Part shown: positions 37,189 through 46,776 of the stretch, in pieces | Position numbering within the stretch: position 1 is the stretch's first letter | Layout of the letters: each line of letters opens with the position of its first letter | NCBI RefSeq assembly: GCF_000219875.1 | Contig: NC_017167.1 | Coordinates: 3,060,049-3,124,048 of the forward strand | Length of the DNA: 64,000 nucleotides | From: Alicyclobacillus acidocaldarius subsp. acidocaldarius Tc-4-1 | Lineage (GTDB): Bacteria > Bacillota > Bacilli > Alicyclobacillales > Alicyclobacillaceae | Direction: 5' to 3' | Position numbers and translations under genes: made by a program | Notes under the pieces: model-generated | What the model saw: only the letters and a program-made list of their open reading frames with translations | What the model was told of the DNA's origin: nothing | The model's database searches: none

Positions 37189-37995
37189 TCATACGGTTGC
37201 CCGGGAAATTTTCATCGCTGCACAAGGTGCCTGGCGGCTCGTGCGGTGAAGATGAAGTCGATCTGCCAGCTCGGGCCTCGCGTCGAGTACAATCTGTTCG
37301 ACCGTCAATTCCGCAAGTTCCGGCAGATTGTTCTCCCCACTCAGGTGCGCGAGATACACGTGTGCCGGTTCGTCGCTCAGAATGTCGATTAGCGCATACG
37401 CCGCGTCGACATTCGACAGATGCCCCTTGTCGCCGAGAATGCGCCGCTTGAGGTGCCACGGATAGGGGCCCGCGCGGAGCATCTCTGTATCGTGATTCGT
37501 CTCGAACACGTACACGTCGCAGCCCCGGAGCAGCTCTCGCTGTCGATCGCTGACGTACCCGAGGTCCGTGACCACGGCGAGGCTGCCTTCCGCCGTGTCG
37601 AAGCGAAACGCCACCGGCTCCTCGGCGTCGTGCGACACTGCAAACGGCGTGATACGCACCTCGCCCACCTGAAACGCTTCTCCTGCGCGAATATGTATGA
37701 CGCGATCCGGCTCGTCCAGCCGAGCCTTGGCCGGCAGGCCGGCGTATGTACCCTCGGTCATGTACAGCGGAGCTTGGCATTTTTTCGCGAGTTGTACCAG
37801 GCCCTTGACGTGATCGTCGTGCTCGTGCGTAACGAGGACCGCCGTGAGGTCGCTCAACGCTCGCTCGCACTGGGCGCGCAGGCGCGTCTCGAGTTGCCTG
37901 CCGCTGAGCCCAGCGTCGAGCAGGATGCGCGTATCTCCCGACTCCAAATACAGGCTGTTTCCGTTGCTGCCGCTCGCCAGGACGCAGAAGTACAC
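37189..37995 (-). CDS. walJ: Metallo-beta-lactamase-fold exonuclease WalJ (YycJ)
   Basis: 268 residues from GTG 37995 with GGAGG seven bases upstream. Metal motif THEHDDH, later histidines in VSHDAEEP, NHD and LAHLS. The B. subtilis protein is a 5'-3' exonuclease linked to mismatch repair and cell-wall/replication coordination. Length matches (about 264). It lies 49 bases after walI, in the walRKHI-J order. Confidence 0.93.
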   Translation of the reverse strand: MYFCVLASGSNGNSLYLESGDTRILLDAGLSGRQLETRLRAQCERALSDLTAVLVTHEHDDHVKGLVQLAKKCQAPLYMTEGTYAGLPAKARLDEPDRVIHIRAGEAFQVGEVRITPFAVSHDAEEPVAFRFDTAEGSLAVVTDLGYVSDRQRELLRGCDVYVFETNHDTEMLRAGPYPWHLKRRILGDKGHLSNVDAAYALIDILSDEPAHVYLAHLSGENNLPELAELTVEQIVLDARPELADRLHLHRTSRQAPCAAMKISRATV

Positions 37996-38044
37996 GCGCC
38001 CACCTCCTCTTGCCCACGCCCCGCCGGCGCGCCGCCGTGCGGAC

Positions 38045-38881
38045 TCAGTATGCATTCTGCATCTCCACCTCGCCCGTGAACGCGTTGACGAAATAGACGC
38101 CTGCCGTCGTCACAATTCGCCAGACCGGGAACCAGTAACTGTGCAAGATGGCCTGGCTGCCCGAAGCGACTTGAATTTTGCGGGCGTAGCCGAGATCGAC
38201 TTTCACCACGCTGTTGACTTGGCCGGTTCCGGTCTTGTCCACGGCCTCGGCGAAGCTATCCAGAGCGTCCAGCGCGCTGATCACCGGCTTGGGAGAGCTA
38301 TTCGGCTGAACGTGGTCGATATACGTCTGAGTATAGCCGATCAACTGACCTTTTTCCTGCACGGTGATCACGTCCGCATCAAACACGGGATACCCGTTCA
38401 CGACCTCAAAGTACACGCCGTGAACCGGATCCGATGTGACGGGATCCGGCGCGTAATCCGCACCTCGGAACACGTAGGCCAGGGCCCCACGGTTCGGCGA
38501 CAACTGCTGCGGGGGTTGGTACTGAACCGCCCAGGTGCCCTGGCCGGTGACGGTGATCTGGCCTTCGCTTGTCGTGAGTGTTCCTCCTGCGATTTGAGCC
38601 TTGCCCTTTGCGCCGGGAAATGCCGCCTGCTCCAGCGACGACCAGCGCGGGTTGGCGAAATCCGCCTGGAAGGTGACAAGGCTTGGTTGCCCGGACGGGA
38701 CGGACGTGGCCAGGCTGAATCCCTGGTTGGCTAAAAGTGTCTTTGTGTTCGCCAGGGCATCAGCGGGCGACTCGGCGTAGCCGCTCGCCAATTGGCGAGA
38801 CTCGTACAACAGCCATCCCAGGATGACGTCGAGCAGCGCAAACAGCGCGATGAGCCACGATTTTGCGACTTCCCAGTTCAC
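38045..38881 (-). CDS. walI: WalI (YycI) regulator of the WalK kinase
   Basis: 278 residues from GTG 38881 (GGGGGG upstream), overlapping the walH stop as GTGA. One N-terminal membrane helix then an extracytoplasmic domain with three beta-sheet units. WalH and WalI bind the WalK transmembrane region and lower its activity (known for B. subtilis). Sequence similarity in this family is low; assignment rests mostly on position and topology. Confidence 0.88.
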   Translation of the reverse strand: MNWEVAKSWLIALFALLDVILGWLLYESRQLASGYAESPADALANTKTLLANQGFSLATSVPSGQPSLVTFQADFANPRWSSLEQAAFPGAKGKAQIAGGTLTTSEGQITVTGQGTWAVQYQPPQQLSPNRGALAYVFRGADYAPDPVTSDPVHGVYFEVVNGYPVFDADVITVQEKGQLIGYTQTYIDHVQPNSSPKPVISALDALDSFAEAVDKTGTGQVNSVVKVDLGYARKIQVASGSQAILHSYWFPVWRIVTTAGVYFVNAFTGEVEMQNAY

Positions 38882-40191
38882 GACATTCCCCCCGCAATCA
38901 GTTGGCCCGTCGCCGCGTTCACGACCCAAACGCCGCCGCTCGCGTTCGTCACGTAGTCGACCGGGAGCAGACGGATCTGTCCGGGCTTCGTCCCTTCCAT
39001 GGACGGCCAGTAGCCGGGTTCCACGTGAAACGTCGAGAGCGAGACGGTCTTCGCCCCTGTCACCTTGGCCAACGCCTTGGCTAAGGCGTCCTCGCCTAGG
39101 ACGGACACCGAAGTGGCTTGCACCGGTTTCGTCAACTCCCAGAGCGGGCGATCGAACTCCATGACATGTCCGTTATCCATTTGGAAGTTGTAGTCTGCGG
39201 CATTCGAGAGAAGGGGGTATCCGTCGACATACTGCGCAAACGAGAAACTCGGACCGTTCAGGTTGACCGTCAACATCCCGACGAGGTCGAAGCCGATGAG
39301 ATCCATCGGCCCTCCGCCGTGCGCATGCAGGAAGTCGATGGCGGCGATGTAGTCGTCGGTATGGGCGGGCGCGGTGCTCGCGTTCGGGTCTTCGTATTGT
39401 AGTGAGAGCGCGGCGCGATCGACCTGAACAGCGCGACTTCCGTCCGTCCAGATGGTGACGGCCTTGCTCTCCTGAATCCGGGTAAGAGCCTGCGGATTGA
39501 CGAAGAACGACTGCACGAGCGGCATGATAGAGGGTTCCGTGAACGCGTAAACGTAGCTCGTCATGCGCCCGTGGATGGGCACAAAGCTCTCGCCTTCAAA
39601 ATCGCTCCACGCAGCATACGGCGCGGCGGCAACATCCTGCTGCGCCTGGCGCATCAAGGCGGATGCGGGAAGCAAAGCCGTCGCCTCGATGAACTCCGGC
39701 TTGCCGGCTGCATTCATCCCCTCGTACACCACTGTGCACGTCGATCCGGGCCCGGCATTCAGCGCAATGGCGCGGCAGTTGATGCCGCCGACGGACGTGG
39801 CGAGATCGCCGAGCCAACTCCTTCCGACGGCCGGATCGAGCGGAATGCCGAATTGAAAGACCACGCTCACCTGAGCTCCCGGTGGCATGGCGGCGATGGG
39901 CTGTGGGCGCTCGGCCTTGAGTCCCATCAGGAGACCGGTCCACGCTTTGTACGCGGCGCTCCCGGGCCGGGCGACGGTGTAATCCTCTCCCGCGCGCACG
40001 TCGATTTCGTAGGGCTGCACGGTGGAGGGGAGCGAGGGCGAGGTGGAATACGGAATGGTCTGGGTCTGCGTCAGCCCAATTTCGGCGCCGCCCTGGAGGT
40101 TGCCCGACCAGAGCGCGTAACTCAGCACGACGCTGCCCGCGACGAGCAGCGCGAGGATCACCGTCTTCGCCGTGCGCCACCAGGCCCTCAT
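38878..40191 (-). CDS. walH: WalH (YycH) regulator of the WalK kinase
   Basis: 437 residues. N-terminal membrane helix (about 8-28) and a large extracytoplasmic domain. ATG overlaps the walK stop as ATGA, with GGAGG inside walK. Acts with WalI on WalK. Ends four bases into walI. Confidence 0.9.
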   Translation of the reverse strand: MRAWWRTAKTVILALLVAGSVVLSYALWSGNLQGGAEIGLTQTQTIPYSTSPSLPSTVQPYEIDVRAGEDYTVARPGSAAYKAWTGLLMGLKAERPQPIAAMPPGAQVSVVFQFGIPLDPAVGRSWLGDLATSVGGINCRAIALNAGPGSTCTVVYEGMNAAGKPEFIEATALLPASALMRQAQQDVAAAPYAAWSDFEGESFVPIHGRMTSYVYAFTEPSIMPLVQSFFVNPQALTRIQESKAVTIWTDGSRAVQVDRAALSLQYEDPNASTAPAHTDDYIAAIDFLHAHGGGPMDLIGFDLVGMLTVNLNGPSFSFAQYVDGYPLLSNAADYNFQMDNGHVMEFDRPLWELTKPVQATSVSVLGEDALAKALAKVTGAKTVSLSTFHVEPGYWPSMEGTKPGQIRLLPVDYVTNASGGVWVVNAATGQLIAGGMS

Positions 40192-41954
40192 GCTGCATCC
40201 TCCTCGGCGCGGCGCAGCGTCACGTACACGGTCGTGCCACGCTGCGGTTCGCTCTCCATTCGGATGTCGCCGCCCATGCGCTCCACCATCTCGCGCGCCA
40301 GGGCCAGTCCGAGCCCCGTGCCACCGCCGCGGCGGCTTCGCCCCTTTTCGACCCGGTAGAACCGCTCAAACACGTGCGGCAGGTCTTCGGGCGGAATGCC
40401 AATGCCCGTGTCGGCAATGATGAAGGTCACGTGTTCCGCGGCCACATCCGCGCGCACGTCGATCCGCCCGCCCGGCGGCGTGTATTTGAGCGCGTTCGAC
40501 AGGACGTTGTCCAGCACGCGGTTGACCATGTCTTCATCTCCATACACGCACACGCCGCGGCGCTGCGGCAGGTGGACGCGCAGAGACAGCTCCTGCTTCG
40601 CCGCCTGGAGCTGAAACCGCTCCACCACGCCCTCGAGCAGGCCGTGCACCGGAATGGCCCTCATCTCAACGCTCCGCGGGCCGCCCCGGTCCAGCCCCGA
40701 CAACAGAAGCAGGTCCCGTGTCAGCCGCACCATGCGATCCGTCTCGCGCGCGATGACCTCAAGGAACTCGCGCTTCGTCTCTGCCTCGTCGTCGCCGAGA
40801 TCGCGCATCACCTCAAGGTACGACTTCACCGTGGTGAGCGGCGTGCGCAGCTCGTGCGACACGTTGCTGACGAAGTCCCGCCGCGCCTGATCCAGCTTCT
40901 CCTGCTCCGTAACGTCCCGGACGACCGCGACGTAGCCATCCACCTGGCCTCGCCGCTGCACGCTCGTCAGGATGACGTGAAAGATGGTGTTGCCAATCAC
41001 GCGCACCTCGCGCACCCCCGTGGCCACGTCCCCCTGCATCAACCGGTCCAATTCGAGCTGACGGATGGCCTCCTCTTCGCCGCCCGCGGCCTGGCTCAAC
41101 ATCTGCCTCGCCGCGCGGTTCATCATGAGTACCTGCCCGGACGAATCGAGCACGATCACGCCCTCGCCCATCGAGGTGATGACGGCTCGCAGCCGCTCCT
41201 GCTCCAAGCGGTTGGCCGCGATGGCCTCCTCGAGTTCGTCCGCGAGATGGTTGATGGACGCGACGAGATCGCCAATTTCGTCGTTGCTCATGGCCTCGAG
41301 GCGCTGCGAGAAATCTCCCCGCGCCATCACCTCCGCCTGGCGCGTCACCTCCATCACGGGGCGCGTCAGGGCGCGCGCGACGATGGCGCCGAGGATCATG
41401 ACGATGGCCAGGACGGCGATGGAACCGGTGTAGAAGATGGTCGTGGCTTGGTGGATGGTCTCGTACGTGGACTGGATGGACAGGACGTATTCGAGCACGC
41501 CGAGATACGTCCCGTGCAGCGTCACGGGGACGGCCACGGCGAGCAGGTGGCTCTTCGAGAGGGGATCGTAGCGAACGGACTGCGCAAACGTGTGGTGAAG
41601 CAGCGCCTGCGTCGCGACAGAGTCAATCCGCTTCTGCCCCACGAGCGCCCCGCCGGCGGTGGTGTACATCACGTAGCCGCTTTGGTTGAGCACGTACACG
41701 GTGCCGTTCAGGAACTGGGGCACTGACTGCAACACATTCGACACGGCACTGTTCGACACGCGCGCGCCAGGCGCGAGCTCCGGCGCGATGAGCGTGGCCA
41801 TCAACTGGGCCTGCGTGCGCGCGGTCTGCGCCTGATTGCGCACGAGCGAGGACGTCAGCGCCTGGACGAAGTACGCGCCGATGAGCTCCACCGCGAACAG
41901 GATGAGCAGGGTGTAAACCATGACGAGCTTCACGCGCAGGCTTCGGAACCGCAT
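40188..41954 (-). CDS. walK: Sensor histidine kinase WalK (YycG)
   Basis: 588 residues from ATG 41954, with AGGA seven bases upstream. Order: membrane helix 9-31, extracellular PAS-like domain, membrane helix about 175-195, HAMP, cytoplasmic PAS (about 255-350), HisKA with the phosphorylated histidine near residue 367 in SNVSHELRTPL, and HATPase with N, G1 (IADTGIGIPPED) and G2 (GTGLGLALAREM) boxes. Controls peptidoglycan hydrolase genes; essential in most Firmicutes. Confidence 0.97.
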   Translation of the reverse strand: MRFRSLRVKLVMVYTLLILFAVELIGAYFVQALTSSLVRNQAQTARTQAQLMATLIAPELAPGARVSNSAVSNVLQSVPQFLNGTVYVLNQSGYVMYTTAGGALVGQKRIDSVATQALLHHTFAQSVRYDPLSKSHLLAVAVPVTLHGTYLGVLEYVLSIQSTYETIHQATTIFYTGSIAVLAIVMILGAIVARALTRPVMEVTRQAEVMARGDFSQRLEAMSNDEIGDLVASINHLADELEEAIAANRLEQERLRAVITSMGEGVIVLDSSGQVLMMNRAARQMLSQAAGGEEEAIRQLELDRLMQGDVATGVREVRVIGNTIFHVILTSVQRRGQVDGYVAVVRDVTEQEKLDQARRDFVSNVSHELRTPLTTVKSYLEVMRDLGDDEAETKREFLEVIARETDRMVRLTRDLLLLSGLDRGGPRSVEMRAIPVHGLLEGVVERFQLQAAKQELSLRVHLPQRRGVCVYGDEDMVNRVLDNVLSNALKYTPPGGRIDVRADVAAEHVTFIIADTGIGIPPEDLPHVFERFYRVEKGRSRRGGGTGLGLALAREMVERMGGDIRMESEPQRGTTVYVTLRRAEEDAA

Positions 41955-42646
41955 CACTCATTCCTCACATAGTACCCGACGCCTCGGCGCGTCAGCACGT
42001 AACGCGGCTGGCTCGGATCGGGTTCCAGCTTTTCCCTCAACCGGCGGATGGTCACGTCCACCGCGCGGGTGTCGCCCACGTAATCGGTGCCCCAGACCTG
42101 GTCCACCAGCTGATCGCGCGTGAAGACGCGGCCCGGATGCGCGGCGAGCACAGCGAGCACCTGAAACTCTCGGTGTGTGAGCGGAATCGGCTGTCCTCCC
42201 TTGGTTACGGTGTATTCGGCGAGGTCAATCACCAGATCCTGCACCACGTACCGCTCGTTCTCCCTGTGTTCCCGCAGGACGTCCGAGGCACGCCGAAGGT
42301 TGGCCTTCACGCGCGCCACAAGCTCGCGCGTGCTGAACGGCTTCGTGACGTAGTCGTCCGCCCCAAGTTCAAGCCCGAGCACTTTGTCCACCTCGTCGTC
42401 TTTCGCCGTCAGGATGATCACAGGGACGCCCGAGGCCTGACGGATCGCCCGCAGCACATCGAAGCCATCCACCTCCGGCAACATCACGTCGAGCAGGATC
42501 AGGTCCGGCTGGAGGGCGCGCCAGCGCTCTAGGGCCTCCGCCCCGTCGTACGCGCAGGAGACGCGGTATCCCTCTCGCTCCAGCGCAAAGCGGAGGATGT
42601 TTGCGATGGGCTCCTCGTCTTCGACCACCAGGATGTGCGCAGGCAT
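41954..42646 (-). CDS. walR: Response regulator WalR (YycF)
   Basis: 230 residues. Receiver domain with acidic pair ED at 10-11, phosphoacceptor D53 in LLDVMLPEVDG and conserved lysine in LTAKDDE; C-terminal OmpR/PhoB winged helix with YVGDTRAVDVTIRRLREKLE. Essential regulator of cell-wall metabolism. Last base overlaps walK; 15 bases after the preceding membrane-protein gene. Confidence 0.97.
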   Translation of the reverse strand: MPAHILVVEDEEPIANILRFALEREGYRVSCAYDGAEALERWRALQPDLILLDVMLPEVDGFDVLRAIRQASGVPVIILTAKDDEVDKVLGLELGADDYVTKPFSTRELVARVKANLRRASDVLREHRENERYVVQDLVIDLAEYTVTKGGQPIPLTHREFQVLAVLAAHPGRVFTRDQLVDQVWGTDYVGDTRAVDVTIRRLREKLEPDPSQPRYVLTRRGVGYYVRNE

Positions 42647-42660
42647 GCGATTCCCTCCTT

Positions 42661-43134
42661 TCAGGACGATCTCGCCCAGACGATGCGCGGGTGGGAGAGG
42701 ACCGTCGCGTAGAATCCCATGTTCTGCAGGAGAACGTCGTACGGATTCGACACGGTCAGAGAGTCGAGATCCGGCTCATAGGCGCCCACATCAATCACAG
42801 GCGGGCCAAACCACCAGCTCTTCACGGTGATGTACGCCGTCACGCGCGGCGGGAGGTACGCGGCCGCATAATCCGGGATGTCGTACACATAGGCGAATCG
42901 CGCCCAGAACACCAACATCAGCGCGACGGCCAATGCGGCGAGCGCCCGCGCCCAAAACCGCAGGCTGCGGATGGCCCGCCATGCCCGCACGCGCCGCATC
43001 CGCCGTCTTCGCCGCCGCTTCCGGCGCTTGCGCGCTTTTTCCATCAGAATTCGCCGTTCCCGGCGCGTCAGGCGGCGCTCACTTGTCGTCGGGTCCGTCG
43101 CCCAGTGCTGGAGATCCGTCCGCTCTTCGTTCAT
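42661..43134 (-). CDS. Small membrane protein with Arg-rich N-terminus, unknown
   Basis: 157 residues. Residues 18-55 are extremely basic (runs such as KARKRRKRRRRRRMRRVR), followed by one membrane helix (about 60-80) and an outside domain of about 75 residues. ATG overlaps the dnaB stop as ATGA. In Bacillus, purA separates dnaB and walR; here this gene occupies that interval. Function unknown; binding of nucleic acid or phospholipid by the basic tail is only a guess. Confidence 0.75.
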   Translation of the reverse strand: MNEERTDLQHWATDPTTSERRLTRRERRILMEKARKRRKRRRRRRMRRVRAWRAIRSLRFWARALAALAVALMLVFWARFAYVYDIPDYAAAYLPPRVTAYITVKSWWFGPPVIDVGAYEPDLDSLTVSNPYDVLLQNMGFYATVLSHPRIVWARSS

Positions 43135-44522
43135 GGCTCCGCGTGTACACGTTCGAGATTCACGAACTTGTTGAAGTTCTTCAGGAACACGAGCTCGATT
43201 TTTCCCGTCGGCCCGTTGCGCTGCTTGGCGATGATGACTTCGACGACGTTCGGATTCTCCGTGTCAGGGTTGTAGTAGTCATCGCGGTACAGAAAGGCCA
43301 CCACGTCCGCGTCCTGCTCGATGGATCCCGATTCGCGGATGTCCGACAGCATCGGGCGCTTGTCCTGGCGCTGCTCCACAGAGCGGCTGAGCTGGGCCAG
43401 GGCAAGGATCGGCACCTCGAGCTCGCGCGCCAACTGCTTGAGCGAACGCGAGATGTCAGAAATCTCCTGCTGGCGGTTCTCTCCCGCCACCCGCCGCCCG
43501 TGGATGAGCTGCAGGTAGTCGATCACGACAAACCCGAGCCCGTGCTCCAGCTTGAGGCGCCTGAGCTTGCTTCGCATCTCGGGCACGGTGATGCCCGGCG
43601 TGTCGTCAATGTAGATGGGCGAATTGCTGAGCGTGGTCACGCCCATGGACAGCTTCGGCCAATCTTCGTCGTCGAGAGTGCCATTGCGCAGCTTGTGGCC
43701 ATCGATGAACGCCTCCGCGCAGAGCATGCGCTGCACAAGCTGATCCTTCGACATCTCGAGCGAGAAGATGGCGACCGGCAGTCCGGCCCGGACGGCAACG
43801 TTTTGCGCGATATTGAGGGCAAACGCCGTCTTCCCCACCGAAGGGCGCGCCGCAACGATGATGAGATCCGACTTCTGAAAGCCGCTGGTCATCCGGTCGA
43901 GGTCGCTGTAGCCGGTGGGCACGCCGGTGATGTTGCCGTCGCTCTCGTACAGCTGCTCGATCCGCTCGAACGTCGTCTGCAGCACGTCGGAGATGTGGGT
44001 GAAGTCCCGCGTCCGCTGGTGCTGGCTGAGCTCGAGCACCAGACGCTCCGCATCCGCCAGCACCTCCATCGCAGACGCGTCCGGCTCATACGCCGCCTCC
44101 GCGATGCGCGTACCCGCGGCGATGATGCGCCTGAGCAACGCCTTCTCGCGCACGATCTCGGCGTAGTGCACGACGTGAAGCGCAGTGGGCATCATCGCGG
44201 CGAGATCGGCCAGGTACTCGGGCCCGCCGACCGAGTCGAGGACGTCGCCGTACGTGCGCAGCCGCGACGCGACAGTGATAATGTCGACCGGATCTCCCGC
44301 CTCGTACACCTCGCGGATCGCGCGGTAGATGGCCTGGTGGGCGGATCGATAGAAGTCGTCCGCCTCGAGAATCTCCAGCGCCTCGACGACCGCATCAGGC
44401 GAAATGAGCATGGCGCCGAGCACGGCCTGCTCCGCCTCTAGGTTGTGAGGCGGCATGCGAAGGGCTGCTTCGACCTCCCTGTCGCGCCACAGCGTCTCCT
44501 CTGCCGCCATGGCGTCGATCAC
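43131..44522 (-). CDS. dnaB: Replicative DNA helicase
   Basis: 463 residues (452-463 by start choice; GTG 44522 overlaps the rplI stop as GTGA, while ATG 44510 has GGAG upstream). Hexameric 5'-3' helicase, called dnaC in B. subtilis. N-terminal domain from [16 protein letters not shown], linker, then RecA fold with Walker [14 protein letters not shown], Walker B VVIDYLQL, and the arginine finger region. Helps replication from the nearby origin. Confidence 0.97.
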   Translation of the reverse strand: MIDAMAAEETLWRDREVEAALRMPPHNLEAEQAVLGAMLISPDAVVEALEILEADDFYRSAHQAIYRAIREVYEAGDPVDIITVASRLRTYGDVLDSVGGPEYLADLAAMMPTALHVVHYAEIVREKALLRRIIAAGTRIAEAAYEPDASAMEVLADAERLVLELSQHQRTRDFTHISDVLQTTFERIEQLYESDGNITGVPTGYSDLDRMTSGFQKSDLIIVAARPSVGKTAFALNIAQNVAVRAGLPVAIFSLEMSKDQLVQRMLCAEAFIDGHKLRNGTLDDEDWPKLSMGVTTLSNSPIYIDDTPGITVPEMRSKLRRLKLEHGLGFVVIDYLQLIHGRRVAGENRQQEISDISRSLKQLARELEVPILALAQLSRSVEQRQDKRPMLSDIRESGSIEQDADVVAFLYRDDYYNPDTENPNVVEVIIAKQRNGPTGKIELVFLKNFNKFVNLERVHAEP

Positions 44523-44971
44523 TCCGCTTCCACGTAGACCAGGATCTGCACGTGCACCTCGGGGTGGAGCTTGATGGTCACTTTGTGCCCCCCGAGCGAC
44601 TTGATGGGATCCGGCAGCGCGATTTTCCGCTTGTCGACCTCAAACCCTTGCTCCTTGAGGGCATCGGCGATGTGTTTCGTCGTGATGGCGCCAAATAGGC
44701 GGCCGTCCTTTCCCACCTGCGAGCGAATGGTAACCTTCAGATTGTCGAGGCGCTCCGCGAGCGCCTTGGCGTCCGCCAGTTCCTGCGCCTTCAATCGCTC
44801 TTCCTTGCGCCGCTTTTCTTCTAGGGCCTTCAGCGCCTGCGGCGTGGCCTCCTCGGCCAGCTTGCGAGGAAACAAGAAGTTTCTCGCGTATCCTTCGCTC
44901 ACTTCCTTGATTTCGCCCTGTTTGCCCTGTCCTTTCACGTCTTGAAGCAGGATGACCTTCACATCGGCCAC
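44519..44971 (-). CDS. rplI: Ribosomal protein bL9
   Basis: 150 residues: N-terminal RNA-binding domain [20 protein letters not shown] with the G-rich loop, long central helix ([20 protein letters not shown]), and C-terminal domain with the [17 protein letters not shown] segment. First gene of the dnaB-wal operon, overlapped by dnaB. Confidence 0.98.
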   Translation of the reverse strand: MADVKVILLQDVKGQGKQGEIKEVSEGYARNFLFPRKLAEEATPQALKALEEKRRKEERLKAQELADAKALAERLDNLKVTIRSQVGKDGRLFGAITTKHIADALKEQGFEVDKRKIALPDPIKSLGGHKVTIKLHPEVHVQILVYVEAE

Positions 44972-44986
44972 CTCCCTGTATCCTAG

Positions 44987-45015
44987 ATCCTAACGGCTCC
45001 CCAAGTCGCGCGCAA
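44987..45015 (-). promoter_or_regulatory. Predicted promoter of the rplI-dnaB-wal operon
   Basis: Minus strand: TTGCGC, 17 bases, TAGGAT, followed by the strong GGGAGGTG ribosome site of rplI. Confidence 0.45.
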
Positions 45016-45054
45016 AGCCATCCCCTGCGCGCCGATGCGCGCGAAGCGGCGCCC

Positions 45055-45429
45055 CTACCACCGAGCCTTCAGATACTGGACGACGTCCTGCGCAGCCTGG
45101 TGGCGATGGCTCTCCGGATCGAACGGCATCCCCTCGAGCGCGACAACGACCTCCCGATCGAGCCGATCGGGCGGAATGCCAAGCTCATGGGCCATCACAT
45201 AGGCGGTCCCGACGACCTGCGCCAGGGATTCGACGAACATCGCGTGATTCCCCGTATGGGCGTGGCGCATCACGTCCACGACCTGTTGCAGAAGATCGAT
45301 CTGTTCGTGCTCGACGGCGCGAAGGCGCTTCATCAGCACGTCTTCGATGCTCTCAGCCACGGCCATTCCCCCAGACGCCCGCGATTCGGCTTCATTCCAC
45401 TTCCACAGGTCAGACAGGAAGTCCTGCAT
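45055..45429 (-). CDS. Hypothetical helical protein (MazG-like?)
   Basis: Up to 124 residues, mostly alpha-helical and acidic. The frame is open from ATG 45429 without a ribosome site; GTG 45360, with GGGGGA six bases upstream, is a credible start giving about 101 residues. The helical pattern (DLLQQVVDVMRHAHTGN, FVESLAQVVGTAYVMAHELGI) loosely resembles the small MazG-like family but lacks a clear EExxD metal motif. Lies between rpsR and rplI, after a terminator. Confidence 0.5.
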   Translation of the reverse strand: MQDFLSDLWKWNEAESRASGGMAVAESIEDVLMKRLRAVEHEQIDLLQQVVDVMRHAHTGNHAMFVESLAQVVGTAYVMAHELGIPPDRLDREVVVALEGMPFDPESHRHQAAQDVVQYLKARW

Positions 45430-45498
45430 GAAGAAGCTTCATGGGTTTCAGGCGCCTCCCTCCGGCAGGCGGAAAGCGAAGGGCGTGCGGAAAACGAC

Positions 45499-45542
45499 AA
45501 AGGGCCGCTCGCCGGCGGCCTATGCCACCCCGAACGGCCCTT
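45499..45542 (-). terminator. Terminator of rpsF-ssb-rpsR
   Basis: AAAGGGCCG/CGGCCCTT arms with a GC-rich interior; on the minus strand the hairpin is followed by TGTCGTTTTCC. Begins nine bases after the rpsR stop. Confidence 0.65.
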
Positions 45543-45551
45543 GGCGCATCT

Positions 45552-45782
45552 TCACTCCGTGGTGTACGGCAGGAGCGCAACCTGACGCGCCCGTTTGATG
45601 GCAACCGTCACCTGGCGCTGATGGCGCGCGCAGTTGCCCGTGATACGGCGTGGCAAGATTTTGCCCCGCTCTGTAAGAAACTTGCTGAGGCGGGCCACGT
45701 CCTTGTAGTCCGCGTAATCGATCTTGTCAACGCAGTACTGGCACACCTTACGGCGCTTGCCGCCGCGTCCCTTGCGTGGCAT
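45552..45782 (-). CDS. rpsR: Ribosomal protein bS18
   Basis: 76 residues. Zinc-type form with cysteines in RKVCQYC and a later GNCARHQ, plus the conserved core [20 protein letters not shown] (DVARLSKF). Binds bS6 in the small subunit platform. Third gene of rpsF-ssb-rpsR. Confidence 0.98.
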   Translation of the reverse strand: MPRKGRGGKRRKVCQYCVDKIDYADYKDVARLSKFLTERGKILPRRITGNCARHQRQVTVAIKRARQVALLPYTTE

Positions 45783-45848
45783 CGTGTTCCCTCCTTCGCG
45801 CGCTGTCGCCGCCGGCCATCTACTTCGCGTGCAGATCCAGCGCGATGG

Positions 45849-46319
45849 TCAAAACGGAAGATCGTCTTCAGAGATATCGATCAACTGACTGTCATCCGCG
45901 AACGGATCGTCTTCAAACGGAGGCGCCGACGAAGGCGTCGGCCGTTGCTGCCGAGTTTGTGCGCCGGCCGCACTGTAACCCGATCCCTGAGCCTGATCCG
46001 GACCCCGGTCCAGAAACCTTACCGTTTCAGCAACCACTTCGGCTACGCGTACGCGCTGCCCGTCGCGATTATCGTAGCTCCGGATCTGCAGCCTGCCGTC
46101 GACCGCCGCGAGTCTTCCCTTCTGGAGATATTGCGCCACGATCTCGGCCTGCTTCTGCCACACCACGACGTTGATGAAATCGGTCTGGCGCTCACCGTTC
46201 GGGCCGGAGCGCATGCGGTCCACGGCAAGCGTGAACGACGCGACGGCCGTCCCGTTGTTGGTGTATCGTAACTCCGGATCCGCCGTCAGGCGGCCGATCA
46301 GAATGACTCGGTTCAGCAT
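45849..46319 (-). CDS. ssb: Single-stranded DNA-binding protein
   Basis: 156 residues from ATG 46319 (GGAGG eight bases upstream). OB fold from MLNRVILIGRLTADPELRYT, disordered Gln/Pro/Ser-rich linker and the acidic tip ISEDDLPF that recruits replication and repair partners. Between rpsF and rpsR as in most Firmicutes. Confidence 0.97.
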   Translation of the reverse strand: MLNRVILIGRLTADPELRYTNNGTAVASFTLAVDRMRSGPNGERQTDFINVVVWQKQAEIVAQYLQKGRLAAVDGRLQIRSYDNRDGQRVRVAEVVAETVRFLDRGPDQAQGSGYSAAGAQTRQQRPTPSSAPPFEDDPFADDSQLIDISEDDLPF

Positions 46320-46336
46320 GCTCGTCCCCTCCGCGT

Positions 46337-46624
46337 TCACTCACCGACGCGGACCGTCAAATAACGAATCACGTTGTCGTCGATGCGCATGAGGCGCTCG
46401 AGCTCTTTCGGCGTTTCCGTGTCGCACGTGAACTTCATGAGCACATAGTAACCCTCACGGTGGCCGTCGATCTCGTACGCCAAACGGCGCTTCCCAATCT
46501 CCTGAAGTTCGTCGATTTGACCGCCCTTGTCAGTGACAATGGACTGGTATCGCTGAATCACCTCTGCGGTCTGCTCAGCTTCCAGCGAGGGATTCACGAT
46601 GTACATCGTCTCGTACTGGCGCAT
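46337..46624 (-). CDS. rpsF: Ribosomal protein bS6
   Basis: 95 residues, typical: MRQYETMYIVNPSLEAEQ at the start and the RRLAYEIDGHREGYY strand. Preceded by AGAAGGAGGTG. Pairs with bS18 on the 30S platform. Confidence 0.98.
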   Translation of the reverse strand: MRQYETMYIVNPSLEAEQTAEVIQRYQSIVTDKGGQIDELQEIGKRRLAYEIDGHREGYYVLMKFTCDTETPKELERLMRIDDNVIRYLTVRVGE

Positions 46625-46707
46625 CCCGTGACACCTCCTTCTGGTCTAATGGCCCCCCAGTGGGAGCAAGGATGGCGCGCCACATAAAACGTGTGCACCG
46701 TCGATCC

Positions 46708-46736
46708 ATGCTAGCACGATCCGCCCGCTCACACAA
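46708..46736 (-). promoter_or_regulatory. Predicted rpsF operon promoter
   Basis: Minus strand: TTGTGT, 17 bases, TAGCAT. The leader of about 75 bases could hold an S6:S18 autoregulatory structure, which I could not confirm. Confidence 0.45.
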
Positions 46737-46776
46737 GATCCAGATCTGTGGGTCGCGCAGCGGTCGACGTTGCGAC

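Noticed and set aside
45410..45604. 64-codon frame between rpsR and the hypothetical gene
   Set aside because: It overlaps the rpsR end and its terminator hairpin and has no ribosome site.
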